Shown here: positions 32,593 through 45,403 of the stretch, in pieces
Position numbering within the stretch: the stretch's first letter is position 1
How the letters are laid out: each line of letters opens with the position of its first letter
Source of the DNA: Cadophora sp. MPI-SDFR-AT-0126
Taxonomy: Eukaryota > Ascomycota > Leotiomycetes > Helotiales > Ploettnerulaceae
Assembly: GCA_020747065.1 (NCBI GenBank)
Contig: JAGMVK010000020.1
Span: 310,001 to 374,000 of the forward strand
DNA: 64,000 nucleotides
Direction: 5' to 3'
The notes under the pieces: generated by a model
Told to the model about the DNA's origin: nothing
Databases searched by the model: none
What the model saw: only the letters and a program-made list of their open reading frames with translations
Position numbers and translations under genes: made by a program

Positions 32593-35575
32593 CCCAAAAT
32601 GAGGCTGAAAGCGGCGCGCTTATTATACGTTTAGGCCGTCGCAAGAATGTCGGTGTGAATCACCAGCGCAGCAACAACACTGTATGCCTTCGTAATTGGC
32701 AGTATTTGAGATGGACTATGAATATAGATGTGAATCCCAGGTCCAAAAACTCATGCTAGGTGGACCCGAAGATGGATACTGAAGTACAGCCTGGTGGGGC
32801 AAAACGGGGAGGTAGTTGTCTCTGGAGCTGTCAAGGCAACGCTGCATTGCGCACAAAAGTCGCGATAAGCACGGTGAGAGAGCGAGCTACTAGCCAGAAA
32901 CAACCGTACAGTTCCTTAGCGATGTAAAGGTTTCATCGAGCTGGTCGTGAGGATGGATCGATGATGAAGGTTGATGTTCCCATGCTCGCTTGCTGAAATC
33001 GCAAGGCTGGGTTGTGGCTATGCTGCATTGGGAACGGGGAGCGATTAGGCAAACATTTCGCCTTATCCATCATGAAAGAGCTAAGCTAGGAATGCTAATT
33101 GGTCGGCGGTCTATGAAACTTACGGGATTAATTTCAGCATCTTTGTGACCGATATGGAATGGAATTCAGCCCCCAAAAGATGCCACAGAATCACGTGACT
33201 AAGATACTGGGGTACCTTAGCGCATTTCGGTGAGAGCTTCCGGCAAGCTTGAAGCAACCACAATGCAAGAGACAGGTGGGGATCCAAGATGTCTTTATTG
33301 GAATACGCCGGATAGATGGAAGCGGTACAGAAGTCTTTCAAAAGGTGTTGTTTCCAACAATATCATCTTATTATGATCTTTCGTCAACTTCCAATCGTTT
33401 GACGATGTAAGAACGAAAATAGTTTACACTCAAGACTCCACTTGAGAGACATTTTGATATATTTTAAGGTATCTTGTACTTTCCAAGCATTTTCAAGACC
33501 TCCTTTGTTACGTCTTACCAAAGGACAGCCCGATCTGACACTAGTAAGCAATCTCACGCTTTCAGTCCTAACTCCGCAGCGCCACCACATCTTGACAAAT
33601 GACACTTCACATCAAACCTATCCATTCCATTCTATCGTAAAATAGTTCATTACAGTCGTTCTCGTCGGATTCTCTCACCGAGAAGCCAGGTACCCGCAGT
33701 GGTTCGCCTACTGAGCGAGCATCCTCACGTGGAACACTTCTCGATTACTGTGGGACTTCTTCCCCTGAAGACCTTTCTCATGCTTGCCATGTGGCATCGG
33801 AATATTGTATTCACTGCGGGGTTGATGTCTTGAATTAGAGGTATGCAGTTATGCTCGCCGATTTGGAGTATTGTGGATCTTATGGCGGTGACGTGAAAGT
33901 TGCTGCTCGATGGGCTCGAAAGCATGCCCATGCCTCTCAGCAACACTGTTTACCGAAGTCCATCAATGAAAGGTTCAACTTCCTCGCTAAATAACGAGCT
34001 TCGTTATGGATGCTTCTCCAGAGATATCAGGAGCATTTACTGGCCCGACATGAGCCTAATGGAAACAATCCTCGATATTTCCACTTCCTTCACTCACCAA
34101 CTTACGACCATACAGCATCTGCACAACCCCAGACACCACATTAAGACTCTTCTAGAACCTCACACCGAGTACAGTTCAGACCCACCATACCACCTACCAT
34201 TCTGGCGGATATTCTACCCCGGCACACAAGACTCACCCATACAAGGCGACTTTTTGAACCACTTTCGCGCCTTTAAGAGCACCACTTTGGGCAGGTTGAC
34301 ATCTCACTAGCAGATACACAGCCCTCAAAGTCTCTAGAGTGTATTCCACGCCTCACGGACCGACTGCTGTTCTGAGAGCCACAGCCCGTGTGTTTAGCAT
34401 ATTCGAGTAAGCCTCATGAATTTCGACATGATCTTATGAGAAGCCCGCCTGCTTGGGTGGATCGTCGTATTGAATTGAACTGATGAAGTACGGAATTGTA
34501 CACCGAGACTGCAATGCTACATACTTGTTCGCTGTTGGGGTAGTTATTGGATCTAGGGTGGGATTCTACTCTAGGTCGAGCTGTCAATCGATGCATGGTT
34601 ACTGCAGACGAGATGAGAATCTCAATTCAATGACCAGAAGAAGAAGGTTTGATCCTTGGTACACTTGTTTACCGATCAATTAGCTCCATGGACATAGAAT
34701 CTACAGCATACACGGCCTCGATGTTGTCCTTGGGTGGGTAGTTTTTGAGGAAAGTGATCGGAGCGATCGGCTCAACTCCACGAGAAAGTACGCAACAATC
34801 AGAAGCTGCCGCGCTTGAGACTGGCAAACTACAGAAAACTTGGCCATTTTTGGAATGTGCCATGTAGTTTCCCCTGCTGTTGTACCAATGCTTCACCGAA
34901 GGCCTGCTTTTCGATTGGGGGAATGGACAGGACGCAATCCCTATCAACGAGCCTTCCTGGCTTCCTGAGAAACTTCGTTGCACAGTCCAAAGGCTCGTCA
35001 ATCAGCTAGCCTACTGTATTCGCTGGTAGAAAAGATCTTGAGGAATTGAAATCTCCCGCTCGCATCCAGGTTTCGGTTACTTCCTTTCTGTCTATCCACT
35101 GTCCGGTCCTGACAAGAGAGCATTTGCAAATGTTTCCTCCAAGCCCCTTCAGACTGAGAGCCAGCATGTACAACCTTAACTCTCAAATCTTTCTTTTGCT
35201 TCACTCAGGGTCTGAAAGAAGAGTTAGTGTACTGAATATGTTTTCCACTCTTTCCTACACCTTCCCATGAGAACCTCTAGTCTGCATCAATATTGACGCT
35301 CTTGTCACGACAGCATCGTTCACCCAACACCTTTCGAAGTCGCATCGTTCTTATAGTTTTCTACATATATTTACTAGCATTCTTTACAAATCTATGTTTC
35401 CAAACCCAAATCTCCCATCTACGTCCTACTAAAAACCCATCATTCTTTCTATTCGACTCGCACCTCATCGTCCACCTCCTCCGTCCCCTAGCATTTAACC
35501 TCGCTGAACTCCACCACTCCCATTCGCCCTCTATCCAGTTGAAAGACGCAAAAATACAAAACGAGAAAAACAAAA
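32593..35575. other. Gene-poor region upstream of the 5S rRNA gene
   Basis: About 3 kb with no gene I can support. A plus-strand frame at 33900-34310 and a short peptide-like frame at 34864-35029 (motif FDWGNGQD, then EPSWLPEKLR) have normal-looking composition. They lack start codons, partner exons and family resemblance, so they could be pseudogene remnants. The segment 35290-35560 is C/T-rich. Confidence 0.4.
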
Positions 35576-35576
35576 A
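35566..35576 (-). terminator. Pol III terminator of 5S rRNA gene
   Basis: T5-G-T5 on the transcribed strand directly after the 5S sequence. Confidence 0.75.
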
Positions 35577-35695
35577 CATACAACAGTGGGTATTCGCTGG
35601 TGGTCACCCACCCAACTACTAATCCACCGATCTGGTGCTTAAGTATGGCAGAGCGGACGGGATGCCCTGTATCTCACCAGTCTATGGTCGTATGT
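35577..35695 (-). rRNA. 5S ribosomal RNA
   Basis: Read on the minus strand, the sequence starts ACATACGACCATAG and ends near TGTTGTATGTT. Between them are the strongly conserved fungal 5S segments ATCCCGTCCGCTCT and TTAGTAGTTGGGTGGGTGAC, then CCAGCGAATA. The ends pair (ACATAC with GTATGT), and CTGGTG pairs with CACCAG for the second helix. A T-rich stretch follows directly, as expected for RNA polymerase III termination. A single dispersed copy away from the rDNA repeat is normal in Pezizomycotina. The exact 3' end is uncertain by one or two bases. Confidence 0.93.
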
Positions 35696-36113
35696 GGCAG
35701 GAAGTTGGATATCCAGATATATGTACTGCTGAAGGAGGTGGATATTGGGTAGAGTGGAGGAAGAGCTTGAGACGAGAAGAAGTGGGGATGCTGTGTTTGG
35801 GGATGTGTTACTGGTGAGGCGAGAGAAATATTCATACCTGGGAAGAGGGAGAGCACATGGAAGGAGGACGGCTGAGAAGTGTTTATAGTGGCATGGTTGT
35901 AATTCTATTGAACAAGCAAGTTCTTGTAGCTAGGGAGAACTCTGGGAAGAACTAGTTGCTGCACATATCAGTCTGGGGAGGACATAGTTTCACAAAAAGA
36001 AGCTTTTGTCAACGGGCAACATTGAAGTGTTGCGAAATGCTGCCCTTATTTCATTGATGGCGAAGCCATGATGGTACAATAGAATTTCCATGTCCTCAAA
36101 CGAGAAGCTGAAC
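35696..36113. other. Intergenic region, no gene seen
   Basis: Upstream of the 5S gene and downstream of CWC25. Nothing is recognisable. Confidence 0.4.
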
Positions 36114-37469
36114 TTATTGCTCATCCCTCTGGAGCCCCTGTCTACCTCTACCAATGCGATCTGCCAGGCCCATATTTCCAGCCTTCTTATGAAGTCCATT
36201 GATGAAATCGCCCTTATCTCCATACTTCGAAGACCGAGCCCTAGCCTTATCCTCGGCCTCATGTGTAGCCTTTTCCTGCTCTGCCAAAGCTGCCAAACGT
36301 TTCTCTCGATCAAGGTCTAAACTTGTGGCATCTTGTTGCATGGCAGCCAACTTCCGTTGCCGTTCAATCTCCTTGTCTTCATTCGGTGCTTCTCGTGACG
36401 GTGGTGCAGGACGACGGTCTTCTCTCCTATCATAGCCCCCATTTCGACGATTGTCATATCCGCCACGCCCATTCGTACCACTTCCTCTTGGGTCTCGACT
36501 AGGGTATGATTGACGTCTATCAGGTGATCTCCGTCTTTCTGAAGAAGGTGATCTCGAACTGGCAGAAGATGTATTTCTCCTCTTCCTGCGGTCGTAATCT
36601 CGATCTCTTGTGGCACGATCTCTTCCACGATCTTCGGGTGGACCAGATCGTCTTCTGGGTCTGTCATAGCTATCCCTTCTACGGGGTGGACTTGCAGATC
36701 TTGAGGATACTGAGGAAGAATTTCTGCGTCTTTTGCGACCAGAGTCTCGGTCCCTTTCTGACCTACCCCTCCCTCTATTTTCTGGCGACACCGATCGCCG
36801 GCGAGAAGTTGATCGTCTCCGTCGATGCTCCGCTCTGCTACTCCTGTATCCATCGGTATCCTCCCTACGTCTCCGTTTCCGCGAGCTACGCTCCTCCGAA
36901 GTTTCGCGGTGGCGGTGGTGATGTCTGTGTCGTCGTTTTTCTTTCTTCTCCTTTGAGTCCTCGATCTGGCCAGCAGCTGCCAGCATTTGCCTGCGCTTGA
37001 TCGGGTCGTTCATCATAGCCTCGTAAGCAGCTTGTTCTTGTCTCTTGATCGCCAACATTGGATCCTCCCTAACCTTCGCTGCTGTGTCTCGTAGAGTATT
37101 GGCATGCTGCAACGCCATGAAGCTGTCTTCTGCTGCTTGCTTCTCCAACTTCTTGTGCTCGACACCTTTGATAAGTGGATCAATCCGTCGTTTTCCCAAG
37201 AGATATCCTTCCATCTCCTCCGTGGTTCCAGCTTGTCCACTCGATGGTCCTTGGTACATCCAGTCTACACGATCGACGCGCTTTCGACTTCCTGCCGCCT
37301 CCAGTTCCCTCTGGATCTCCTCCTTCTTCTGTTCCTCCTTGAGTTCCTTAATTCGGAGATCCGTCTTCTTTCTCTCCTCCAGCGCCTTGTTTTCTTCCTC
37401 CCACACCCGCCTCTGATTGCTCATGAGCACGGGATGCCATGACTTCTTCAAGTTGAGATCGCCACCCAT
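36114..37469 (-). CDS. cwc25: Pre-mRNA splicing factor CWC25
   Basis: Spliceosome component that acts at the first catalytic step with Prp2/Yju2; nuclear. A single exon gives 451 residues. The N-terminus [16 protein letters not shown] is the conserved CIR-N/Cwc25 start, followed by [15 protein letters not shown] and a charged helix. [11 protein letters not shown] and [15 protein letters not shown] motifs ([12 protein letters not shown]) are also diagnostic. From about residue 180 to 370 the protein is an Arg/Ser/Asp-rich low-complexity region (RRRR, SRSASP, RDRD), typical of splicing factors. The C-terminus keeps [15 protein letters not shown] and [10 protein letters not shown]. The gene is divergent from csn2 with 429 bp between start codons. 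Confidence 0.92.
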   Translation of the reverse strand: MGGDLNLKKSWHPVLMSNQRRVWEEENKALEERKKTDLRIKELKEEQKKEEIQRELEAAGSRKRVDRVDWMYQGPSSGQAGTTEEMEGYLLGKRRIDPLIKGVEHKKLEKQAAEDSFMALQHANTLRDTAAKVREDPMLAIKRQEQAAYEAMMNDPIKRRQMLAAAGQIEDSKEKKEKRRHRHHHRHRETSEERSSRKRRRREDTDGYRSSRAEHRRRRSTSRRRSVSPENRGRGRSERDRDSGRKRRRNSSSVSSRSASPPRRRDSYDRPRRRSGPPEDRGRDRATRDRDYDRRKRRNTSSASSRSPSSERRRSPDRRQSYPSRDPRGSGTNGRGGYDNRRNGGYDRREDRRPAPPSREAPNEDKEIERQRKLAAMQQDATSLDLDREKRLAALAEQEKATHEAEDKARARSSKYGDKGDFINGLHKKAGNMGLADRIGRGRQGLQRDEQ

Positions 37470-37898
37470 TTTGAGGGTTTCAGTAGATCTGCTGGGGGTA
37501 GGATGTTGATGAAGAGTGTTACAGTAGGGACAAGAATGAGATCTTTATGTCATGCGCTCTGACAGACTGCTCCAAACTAGAACAAGATCGTCGTATTGTT
37601 GTCCTCGCAAGTGAGATCATGAAATAATTGACGAGGCGCAAAGGCAAAGCGTGGGGCAGGCAGAGGCATCTTGGTTAGCGCTAAGCTTTTTCGAGACGCA
37701 GCCAATCACAGGCTGTCAAAGCTTTAGGCAAGCAGTGACCGTCCCCAGAGCTTCGCTCGCAGCCTTGGAGCAACCTCGTCTGAATATGATCTTCCAAAGA
37801 ACTTTCGTTCAGTCAACGTGTAAAATTCTTCACCCAGCTCAAGGATCTTTGCGCAACACTTCAAACTTGAGCTATTCTATTGTCAGTCAGTAGCAAAG
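37470..37898. promoter_or_regulatory. Bidirectional promoter, cwc25 / csn2
   Basis: A 429-bp segment between two divergent housekeeping start codons. CCAAT-type sequence (AGCCAATCAC) occurs at about 37700. No TATA box is obvious. Confidence 0.6.
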
Positions 37899-39609
37899 AT
37901 GTCTGACGATGACTTTATGCAAGATTCGGATCAGGAGGGGTAAGGTCAAACTCGCAGTGCGCTAGACATTTTCTGACAGATTAGATACGATTTCGAATAT
38001 GAAGAAGACGACGAGGAGGAGGGTGGCGATGTCGATATCGAGAACAAATACTATAATGCAAAGCAACTGAAGACTACCGATCCTGAAGGTGCCATTGAAG
38101 AGTTTCTAGGAGTGCCTGCGCTGGAGCAAGAGAAAGGCGATTGGGGATTCAAGGGTTTGAAGCAAGCAATTAAACTAGAATTCAAGCTTGGATTGTATGA
38201 TAAGGTATGTCCTCCCATAAGCAGCTCGATATTGTGCTGACCTCCAGGCCGTTGAACATTACACCGAAGTACTCACATACGTCAAGAGCGCCGTCACGCG
38301 AAACTATTCCGAGAAGTCTATCAATAACATCCTGGACTACATAGAGAAGGGTTCTGAGGATGAGGCCGCAGGTCGGTGTATGGAGGAGTTCTATTCCCAA
38401 ACCCTGCAGTCTTTCCAGAGTACAAACAACGAACGTCTTTGGCTCAAGACCAACATCAAGCTAGCGAAGCTCTACCTCGACCGGAAAGACTACGCCACCG
38501 TCACCAAGAAGTTGCGAGAGTTGCACAAGGCTTGCGAGAGAGAAGATGGTACAGATGACCCCAGTAAAGGCACATATTCTTTGGAGATTTATGCCCATGA
38601 GATCCAGATGTATGCCGAGACGAAGAACAACAAACAATTGAAGAGACTCTACGAGCGCGCTTTAAAGGTCAAATCCGCTGTGCCGCATCCAAAGATTATG
38701 GGTATCATCCGAGAGTGTGGTGGGAAGATGCACATGAGCGAGGAGAATTGGAAGGATGCACAGAGTGACTTCTTTGAATCGTTCCGAAATTATGACGAAG
38801 CCGGTTCATTGCAACGAATCCAGGTCCTCAAGTACTTGGTGCTCACGACAATGCTTATGAAGTCCGACATCAACCCTTTTGAATCCCAGGAAACGAAACC
38901 ATACAAGAATGATCCTCGAATTGCCGCCATGACCGACCTTGTTGATGCATATCAGCGTGATGATATACACCAATATGAGTCCGTCCTCAATAATAACCGA
39001 GACCTCCTTTCCGACCCTTTCATCGCCGAGAACATTGATGAAGTTACCAGAAACATGCGGACTAAGGCAGTCCTAAAGCTCATTGCTCCCTACACCCGAT
39101 TCAACCTTGCTTTCATCGGAAAGGCTCTCAAGATCCCAGTAACTGAAGTCCAAGATATTCTCGGTTTTCTTATCGTGGACAAGAAGGTCAAGGGAAAGAT
39201 CAACCAACAGAACGGAACGGTTGAGATTGAGGACGACAGTGACGCCGAGCGTTTACGAGCCATGTCAGAGTGGACGTCCGCAATCGATACTCTTTATCGG
39301 ACTGTATTTTCCGAAGGCGAAGGATTCAAGATGCCCGATGTGCAGCAGACCGGCGACGACTCTCTTGCTCACAGCTTCGCTTTCTCGAATGTCGGCTCGA
39401 AACTGTCTTGGGGACCGCCAGCCAAGCAAAAGGGTAGGGGAAAGAAGATGATGGTTAGTGGTTAGTCAGCCTTATCGAATGCTGTGTGCACCAGCATTTG
39501 GTTTCGCTGGTTAATTACTAACTATTTCACTCCTCCAGGCGGTTCCAGTGGTCCCTCCTCATTCACAGCTTCCTTTCTAGACGAAAACCTCACTGGATAC
39601 ACAATATGA
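37899..39609 (+). CDS. csn2: COP9 signalosome subunit 2
   Basis: Scaffold subunit of the COP9 signalosome, which removes Nedd8 from cullins and controls development in filamentous fungi. Exons 37899-37939, 37985-38204, 38248-39460 and 39539-39609 give 514 residues. The acidic N-terminus is followed by YYNAKQLK, EKGDWGFKGLKQ, SAVTRNYSEKSINNILDYI and IMGIIRECGGKMH, all matching the family closely. The PCI domain covers about residues 330-430. The last intron is supported by a TACTAAC branch point 15 nt before its CAG acceptor. Reading through instead would stop at 39465 with 492 residues. Two overlapping GTTAGT donors exist (39454 and 39461); the second gives the longer tail ending NLTGYTI and is preferred because the downstream frame stays open longer. 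Confidence 0.94.
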
Positions 39610-42600
39610 AACTCTAAGCGATGCATATGTGGAACTTTCCAGTCGTGGGACGCAAGACGAATGAATCATGATTTCAATGAAGATGATCCGGACTTGGGCT
39701 CGCTGCAGCTGGCTGTGGGTTATTCAGCGATCAATACACTCAGAAAATGTAGTTTACAGCGGGTTGATAGCAAGCGAGACCGAGCGAGAGTGCGATATCG
39801 CTCGCATACGTGCATGGCATTGCATGGGCAGAATAATACATGAAATGCGATAATGCGTCGGAGCTGGAGTCCAGCCCTGCCTTTCCATTGGATATGTTTC
39901 AGCTTGCGTGCATATCGTATGTTTTCCTGCATTGCATTCGTGAGATTGATTGGAATGAGAGGATTTTCCCAGATGGTGTCTGCTCCGCTGGACTGTGAAC
40001 GGGTAGATGGTGCTGTGAAGTGACGTGGATGCCCGCCTGCCTGATTTCCGCCTTGTGGATCTCCTTTCTAGGCATCAGGTACTTCCGAACTTGATTCTTG
40101 GTGATCCGGAGTCTGGGATCTTGCAGAGTTCGAAGTGGATAAACAACTGTTTCTCCGTCCAGTACTGCCTATGCGTCTCGTAGGAAAGAAGATTAATGAA
40201 TGGCCGGCATAGAAAATCCCAATTCCATGTATGCGGTCGGACCATCAGTCGATTTCTTTCTTCCTCTTTTGTCCTCTTTCAACTTCCGCCTCGCCTGCTA
40301 TCTTCATCAAACACTCATCTTCAGGGAAGCAAGGGGGGGAAAGCGTTCTCTACCCGAGCTTTGGGGCTGTGATAATATCCGTTCGGCTGCTTGCCGGAAT
40401 TTCACTGGTCCGAGCGCTATGCTACAGGGATCCTGAAGATCCCTGAAGCAACAGCCTGTGCAATTCTGGCAGCAGCCGAACAGAAACTGATCGATAATAT
40501 TACCAATTGCTGTACGACATCTGTAAACATGCAGAATATATGTCGACACTTACTAAAGGAAGACATGATTGATTCTCATCACCCAAAAGCCAAACTTCAA
40601 CAGAGACATTTGTACCGTTTACGTACATCATGCCCAAGTATGTTTCCTCTTGAATCTCACACATGTCGTTCGACCTTAAGCACCACACACTCTCTCTCCT
40701 CGATAAGCGCAATCATTGCGTAGCACAGGACCCTACTATCCGGGGAACTCAAGCCGCTGCAAAAATCATCTACCGCTTTCGCACCATACTCTATCTAACC
40801 GGTAAGAAATCGGAGATGGAGAAGATCCGGTAAGGCAGGCCGGAGATGGCTAATCAAGCTCTTGCTCTTAGCTCGAACTTTGAATTTCCGAGGTCAGGAC
40901 CTTCCTTCTTGATTGGATTTTGAGTTTCGATCTTCGTGATAAATGCCGTGTTGAAGCTGATTCGTTGAGGACTCCAATCAGAATCTCAAAATTGATATCG
41001 CTGCCAAAGACCCAAGAAAAAGATTCCAGCTGAAGCCCTGATCTCATCAAACTCATCACCTCTTCAGCGCCATCACTCCTTCACAAGTCCTGAGATGGTA
41101 ACCCACCACATAAGCTAAACTAGCAAGGAAGTTCCGGCGCGGGCGGCGGACGGGCACTCCCTCCCTATCCCTGCAACATTTCCAATATCACCTCCCTAAC
41201 TGGCTACGCTTCCACATTCCATGTCTCTCCCCATGTTCGAGCTCATGCACTGTCCCTCTTGACCTGACCTGGGAAAGTGTAGTGGCTGTGAGTGGATGGG
41301 GGTCGCGGGGAACAGCCGGGTGGCCCGAGTTCGAAAAAAGTGTTGATCTGTTTCTTGGTTGGAAATGGGCGGAATGGAGATGTGGACGTGCGCTTGGAAG
41401 GAAGGATTTGGGGATGGGATGGGAAGGAAGAGGAGAGACCCAGGTTCTGGGGTGGACATTTGAGGTCCGAGAGTGCGAAGCTAAGTACGGGATTTGAATA
41501 GGCTTCGATAGATCGAGATTCTAGCTTCGATTGATGAGATCGCTCACTATCAAGTATGAGAAGTGCCAAGCTAACTTGTAATCGACGATGGTCTCAATTG
41601 TTTCGTAAGTAGCAAAATTGGGAAATTGAAGCAAATGGCTGGGGAGGGGACAGAAGGATCTATGATTTTGTCTCACTAAGGGAGAGCACAAGTCCTGTGG
41701 CTGGCAAAAAATACAGTTTGTAGGCTTGTAGCTAACTTTCGACTCCCTAAACTATGGGCCAAGCAAGTACCGAGCCGACCCAGCCCGAGATGCCTAGATC
41801 GGACTCATCGAGGCCATCTGAGAAGATTCAAGGTTAAGGTTCAATCTTGTCTAGCTACATCGATATCGCGTCCATAACGAACTTAGTTTGGCGCGATCTG
41901 CCTGGCCCTAATTGCAGCACTTGGACATTTCATGTGATGACATTGGAAGTGCAAAACCTTAGTCACTTAGATAAGCAGGTGGCTGTCTCAAATCCAGAGA
42001 CACGAAGCAAGAATGAGTCTCCATGAAAGACTGGAGGAAGCTGAAAAGGCGTTATGGTGTGGTGTGATAGTGGTGTGGTGGTGTAGCGAGACAATCGATA
42101 TGAGATTGGTGAATGAGCGCTGGTTGAGGAGGAGGGGAGATATGCAGCTATCCGCTGCCGTGACCTGTGATAATGCGGAGATCCGGGGGCGGAGGGGGGT
42201 AGGCAAGATAAGCGCAGGATCGTGCTGTGCTTTTGTGTTTGTTCGCGAGATGAGGGATATTGGATGCTGTGGAAGTACGGGTGAAATGACTGTTTTGCTA
42301 CGATGGAGGGGTCGAGGCAGGTCGAGATGGATGGTATGTGCTGTATCGATCTGGGTATCTGCCGAAGCTCTGAGCTTGGCGATTGAGATGCCATTGACAA
42401 GATTCGATATGCAACCAGGCCAGAGTCGCCAGATTCAAATGCATAAACACACTGTTGGTTCCTGGTGATGAGGGAGGCTGAAATTGTGGGTTAAAAGTAC
42501 TACCTTGAATTGTGTCTAGGATTCGTTCTTCAAATATGCTGGTAGACGGACCATCATCGGATCGTATCATATGCATTAAATCATATCATATCATATCGGC

Positions 42601-45403
42601 GTCTCCTCGTAGCGTCGTATTTCATGCTGGCTCATGGCGGAGAAGTAGCGTCGCTTTTGGGGGCTCTTTGGCTCCCGTTCGGTTCGTGGAGAGAATGCCA
42701 TGTCAGTCATTCTTGCCTGCGTGCTGGGAGACAAAATATGATGTATCATTACGCCGTGCATGGATTCTTCAGCGGAAGGATTGCTTGGTTGGAATGAGTG
42801 GAGGAAGCGGCGGGGTATCTCATCCCACGCGGAGATACGGAGAATGATGAGCGAATGGAGGGAGGGAGAGAAAAAAGAGTGATCTTGGGGTAATAGACGC
42901 TGTAAGCGCCTGGAGGGTGACGGGAGGAGAGGGTGATTGGGTGAGTATGGGATTCAGATGTGGAGGGGTGAGTGGCTTGTTGGTTGAGGTCAGTGGGGTG
43001 GTGATGGGAGATCTTAGTGTTGTTCTTGGAGGGACCGGTGACTTGTTTTCTGGATTGCGTCTGTGTGTGTGATGAGATGTGATATTGGTTGGATGTGCCA
43101 TCGGATCTCCGATCCATGATTAGGGATTAGAGGTATTTGGATGTTGGATGAGAGAGCTAATCAACCCGTTCCCTCGCCACAGAACTCTTTGCTGTAAACA
43201 GAACTGTGTAGGCGAGACATCAGAGTCAAAGCAGTTAGCTAATTCAATCATCTTCGTAACCTAACAACTTGCGTCATGCTCACCAGTAATTCTTGAAAGT
43301 CCAAAGGAATCTGCCTACTCCAGATTACATGCCAACCTGGTTAGCCATCTTCCAGTCTGGTCTCCCTGCAGCGAACCGTATGATGCTAGCTCCCTTCTCT
43401 ACTTACCACAACTTCAAGTACCGGAAGATTTACAACTTGTACCTGTCTGGTGTTCCACTACTTCAAGAATCCTTGAACCGTTCCCGCGTGCACAGCAGCG
43501 CACAGTCTAGGCTCTGCAGTTCCACATCTTCAATCTCCCGTTTTATATTGATTCTTATGGGTTGATTCGAATGATGTTATTGATCTTTCTGATCCGCTTT
43601 CAATGTCAGGATACTTGGACGGCAGGGGGCAGTAACGCAGGTAGATTATCACTACACTGTAGCGTAGAATGAGATAAGTGTGAGACCTGGCTTCATACAT
43701 GGAAGAGAGACGGAAGGACGCAGGTGGTGGGGCATTCCATACGAGAGTGAAGGATTGGACAGAATAGCAATAGCCAGGAAACAATTCCAACAAACAGAGA
43801 TCGTAGCAGGCAGGCAATGATTTGACAACACCGGGGCAAACGGAAATAGAAACAAACACCAATTGAAGTCATCGTCCCTGGCTTTGTGAACGGAAGTGAG
43901 ATCCGGCGAGTTTGTCCATCAGCCAAAGCTAATCTCAATTCCTCGATCGAGCAGCTCGTAAGTACGGAACCAGCGCGAGGGATCTCGTCTTTTGATACTT
44001 GGCCTCATCGGACTTCACTCCCCTTTGGACTAAGTTGCCTTCCTCTCCTGTAAAGTGAAACTCAATGGCGGCATCGACTTTGCCAGACAAGACAGTCAGA
44101 GCCATCTGCACATGTGTATGCGCGCCTGCTGGATGCTTCCTAGGCTGAATACCGAGGCTGGCGTGTAATTTGGTTTGTGGGCGAATCGCCGATGAGAAGT
44201 GCAATTAGTAGCAGCAACGGCACGCACGCACGCATGGTCAAGAAAGAGAAAGGAAGGACAGAGGAGGCCGACGGACAAGGGAAAGGGGTGGAAACCAACA
44301 GCAGCAGTGCATGGCGGCACCAACACGGCACCAATGGTCCACGAGTCAGGGTTCAGTTCGGGCCAGGCCGTCGCCGTCGCCGTCCACGTCCACCAAGCAG
44401 AGCGCTGGAGAGCAGGGGAGGTGCATTTCTGCAGTGCATTGGGTGGTCGCATGGCATGGCATTACTGTCTGGTAGTAGTGCAGCAGAACATCTGGGTGAC
44501 CCGTCCCGGCCAGCATGTACTGTAGTGTACAGTGAGTGCATTGCAGTGTTGTACAACACACAGATGGAATGATTTGAGGTCGAGCACACTGGCTGCACGT
44601 CACTGCGACTCCACCGCACTCCGGAATCCTTCCCATCGTTCTTTGTTCTCCTCTCTTTTCTCATCTCCTCTGTTGTCGTCGCTACATTGCGGGGTTCTGA
44701 TGAGTTGAGTGAGTGATGCCCGTCAGCTGCCAGAGTTCGAGAGGAAGAGTGAAACCCGCAGTCAGCCCACGGAACCAACGTCCACTACCCACAATACTTC
44801 TTCCCTTGTACCCTCGGTGTTACTGTATAATATACCAAGAACAAGGACTGACAGGCCAATCAATACTTCCATCACAAACTGCTCGCCCGGCGACTGGTTT
44901 GCATTAGGGTCTTTGACAACTGACTTACCTAACCTTACCTGACTTTGCCTTCCTAGTCAACCTACCTACCTACCTTGCCTTCCTGCCTTGCTGGTCAGCG
45001 TGTTTTGATGCCCTTGTGCGACACGAGTAGACGAGAAAAAAGTCGCTGGATATTTTGCTGTCTTTGCAGCTCCGCATTGATTCTCTTCTGCAAAGCCAGC
45101 CGGAAGGATCCAGTATTTCAACAATCCGAATCGCCTAGCCCAGTCCAGTCCAAGTCGACCAGCTTCCTTCGAGATTATTCGTCCGTACAGTTTGATTGTT
45201 GCTTTGCGTGGATGATTACCTGCTTGCTTGATTGCCCTCTGGACCATTTCCATTGAGCCTACAACAAAGCTCTCAAAGCACAGCTCAGCTCTGCTCTGCT
45301 CAACCACACGAAGCTTCAGCTCAGCTCTAAACCCAGCCAGTCCACTTCGGCTCCAGCAAACAGCTCCAGTTCTTTGAGCATTGCAGGTGCAAACGACGAA
45401 GGA
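39610..45403. other. 5.8-kb stretch without a supportable gene
   Basis: Frames here are short, overlap on both strands and are low in complexity; none shows a domain. Recognisable items are a (TCATA)3 repeat at 42581-42597, G-rich purine strands around 41280-41470 and 42830-43070, and GCATTGCATGG-like words at about 39816, 44430 and 44450. The part 44600-45400 is rich in C/T and CTACCTACC/CAGCTC words, as expected for the leader and promoter of the otubain gene. A long noncoding transcript or a large regulatory region is possible but unproven. Confidence 0.45.
42581..42597 (+). repeat. Short tandem repeat (TCATA)3
   Basis: Three perfect TCATA units plus two bases. Confidence 0.85.

Noticed and set aside
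33900..34310. 136-codon plus-strand frame with normal-looking composition
   Set aside because: It has no good ATG at the start, no partner exons and no family resemblance. It may be a remnant, but I cannot support it.
34864..35029. Short peptide-like frame with FDWGNGQD and EPSWLPEKLR
   Set aside because: It is bounded by stops, I could not extend it by splicing, and no family was recognised.
44177..44778. Overlapping frames on both strands of 95-140 codons
   Set aside because: The sequence is GC-rich and low in complexity, which opens several frames at once; no motif in any.
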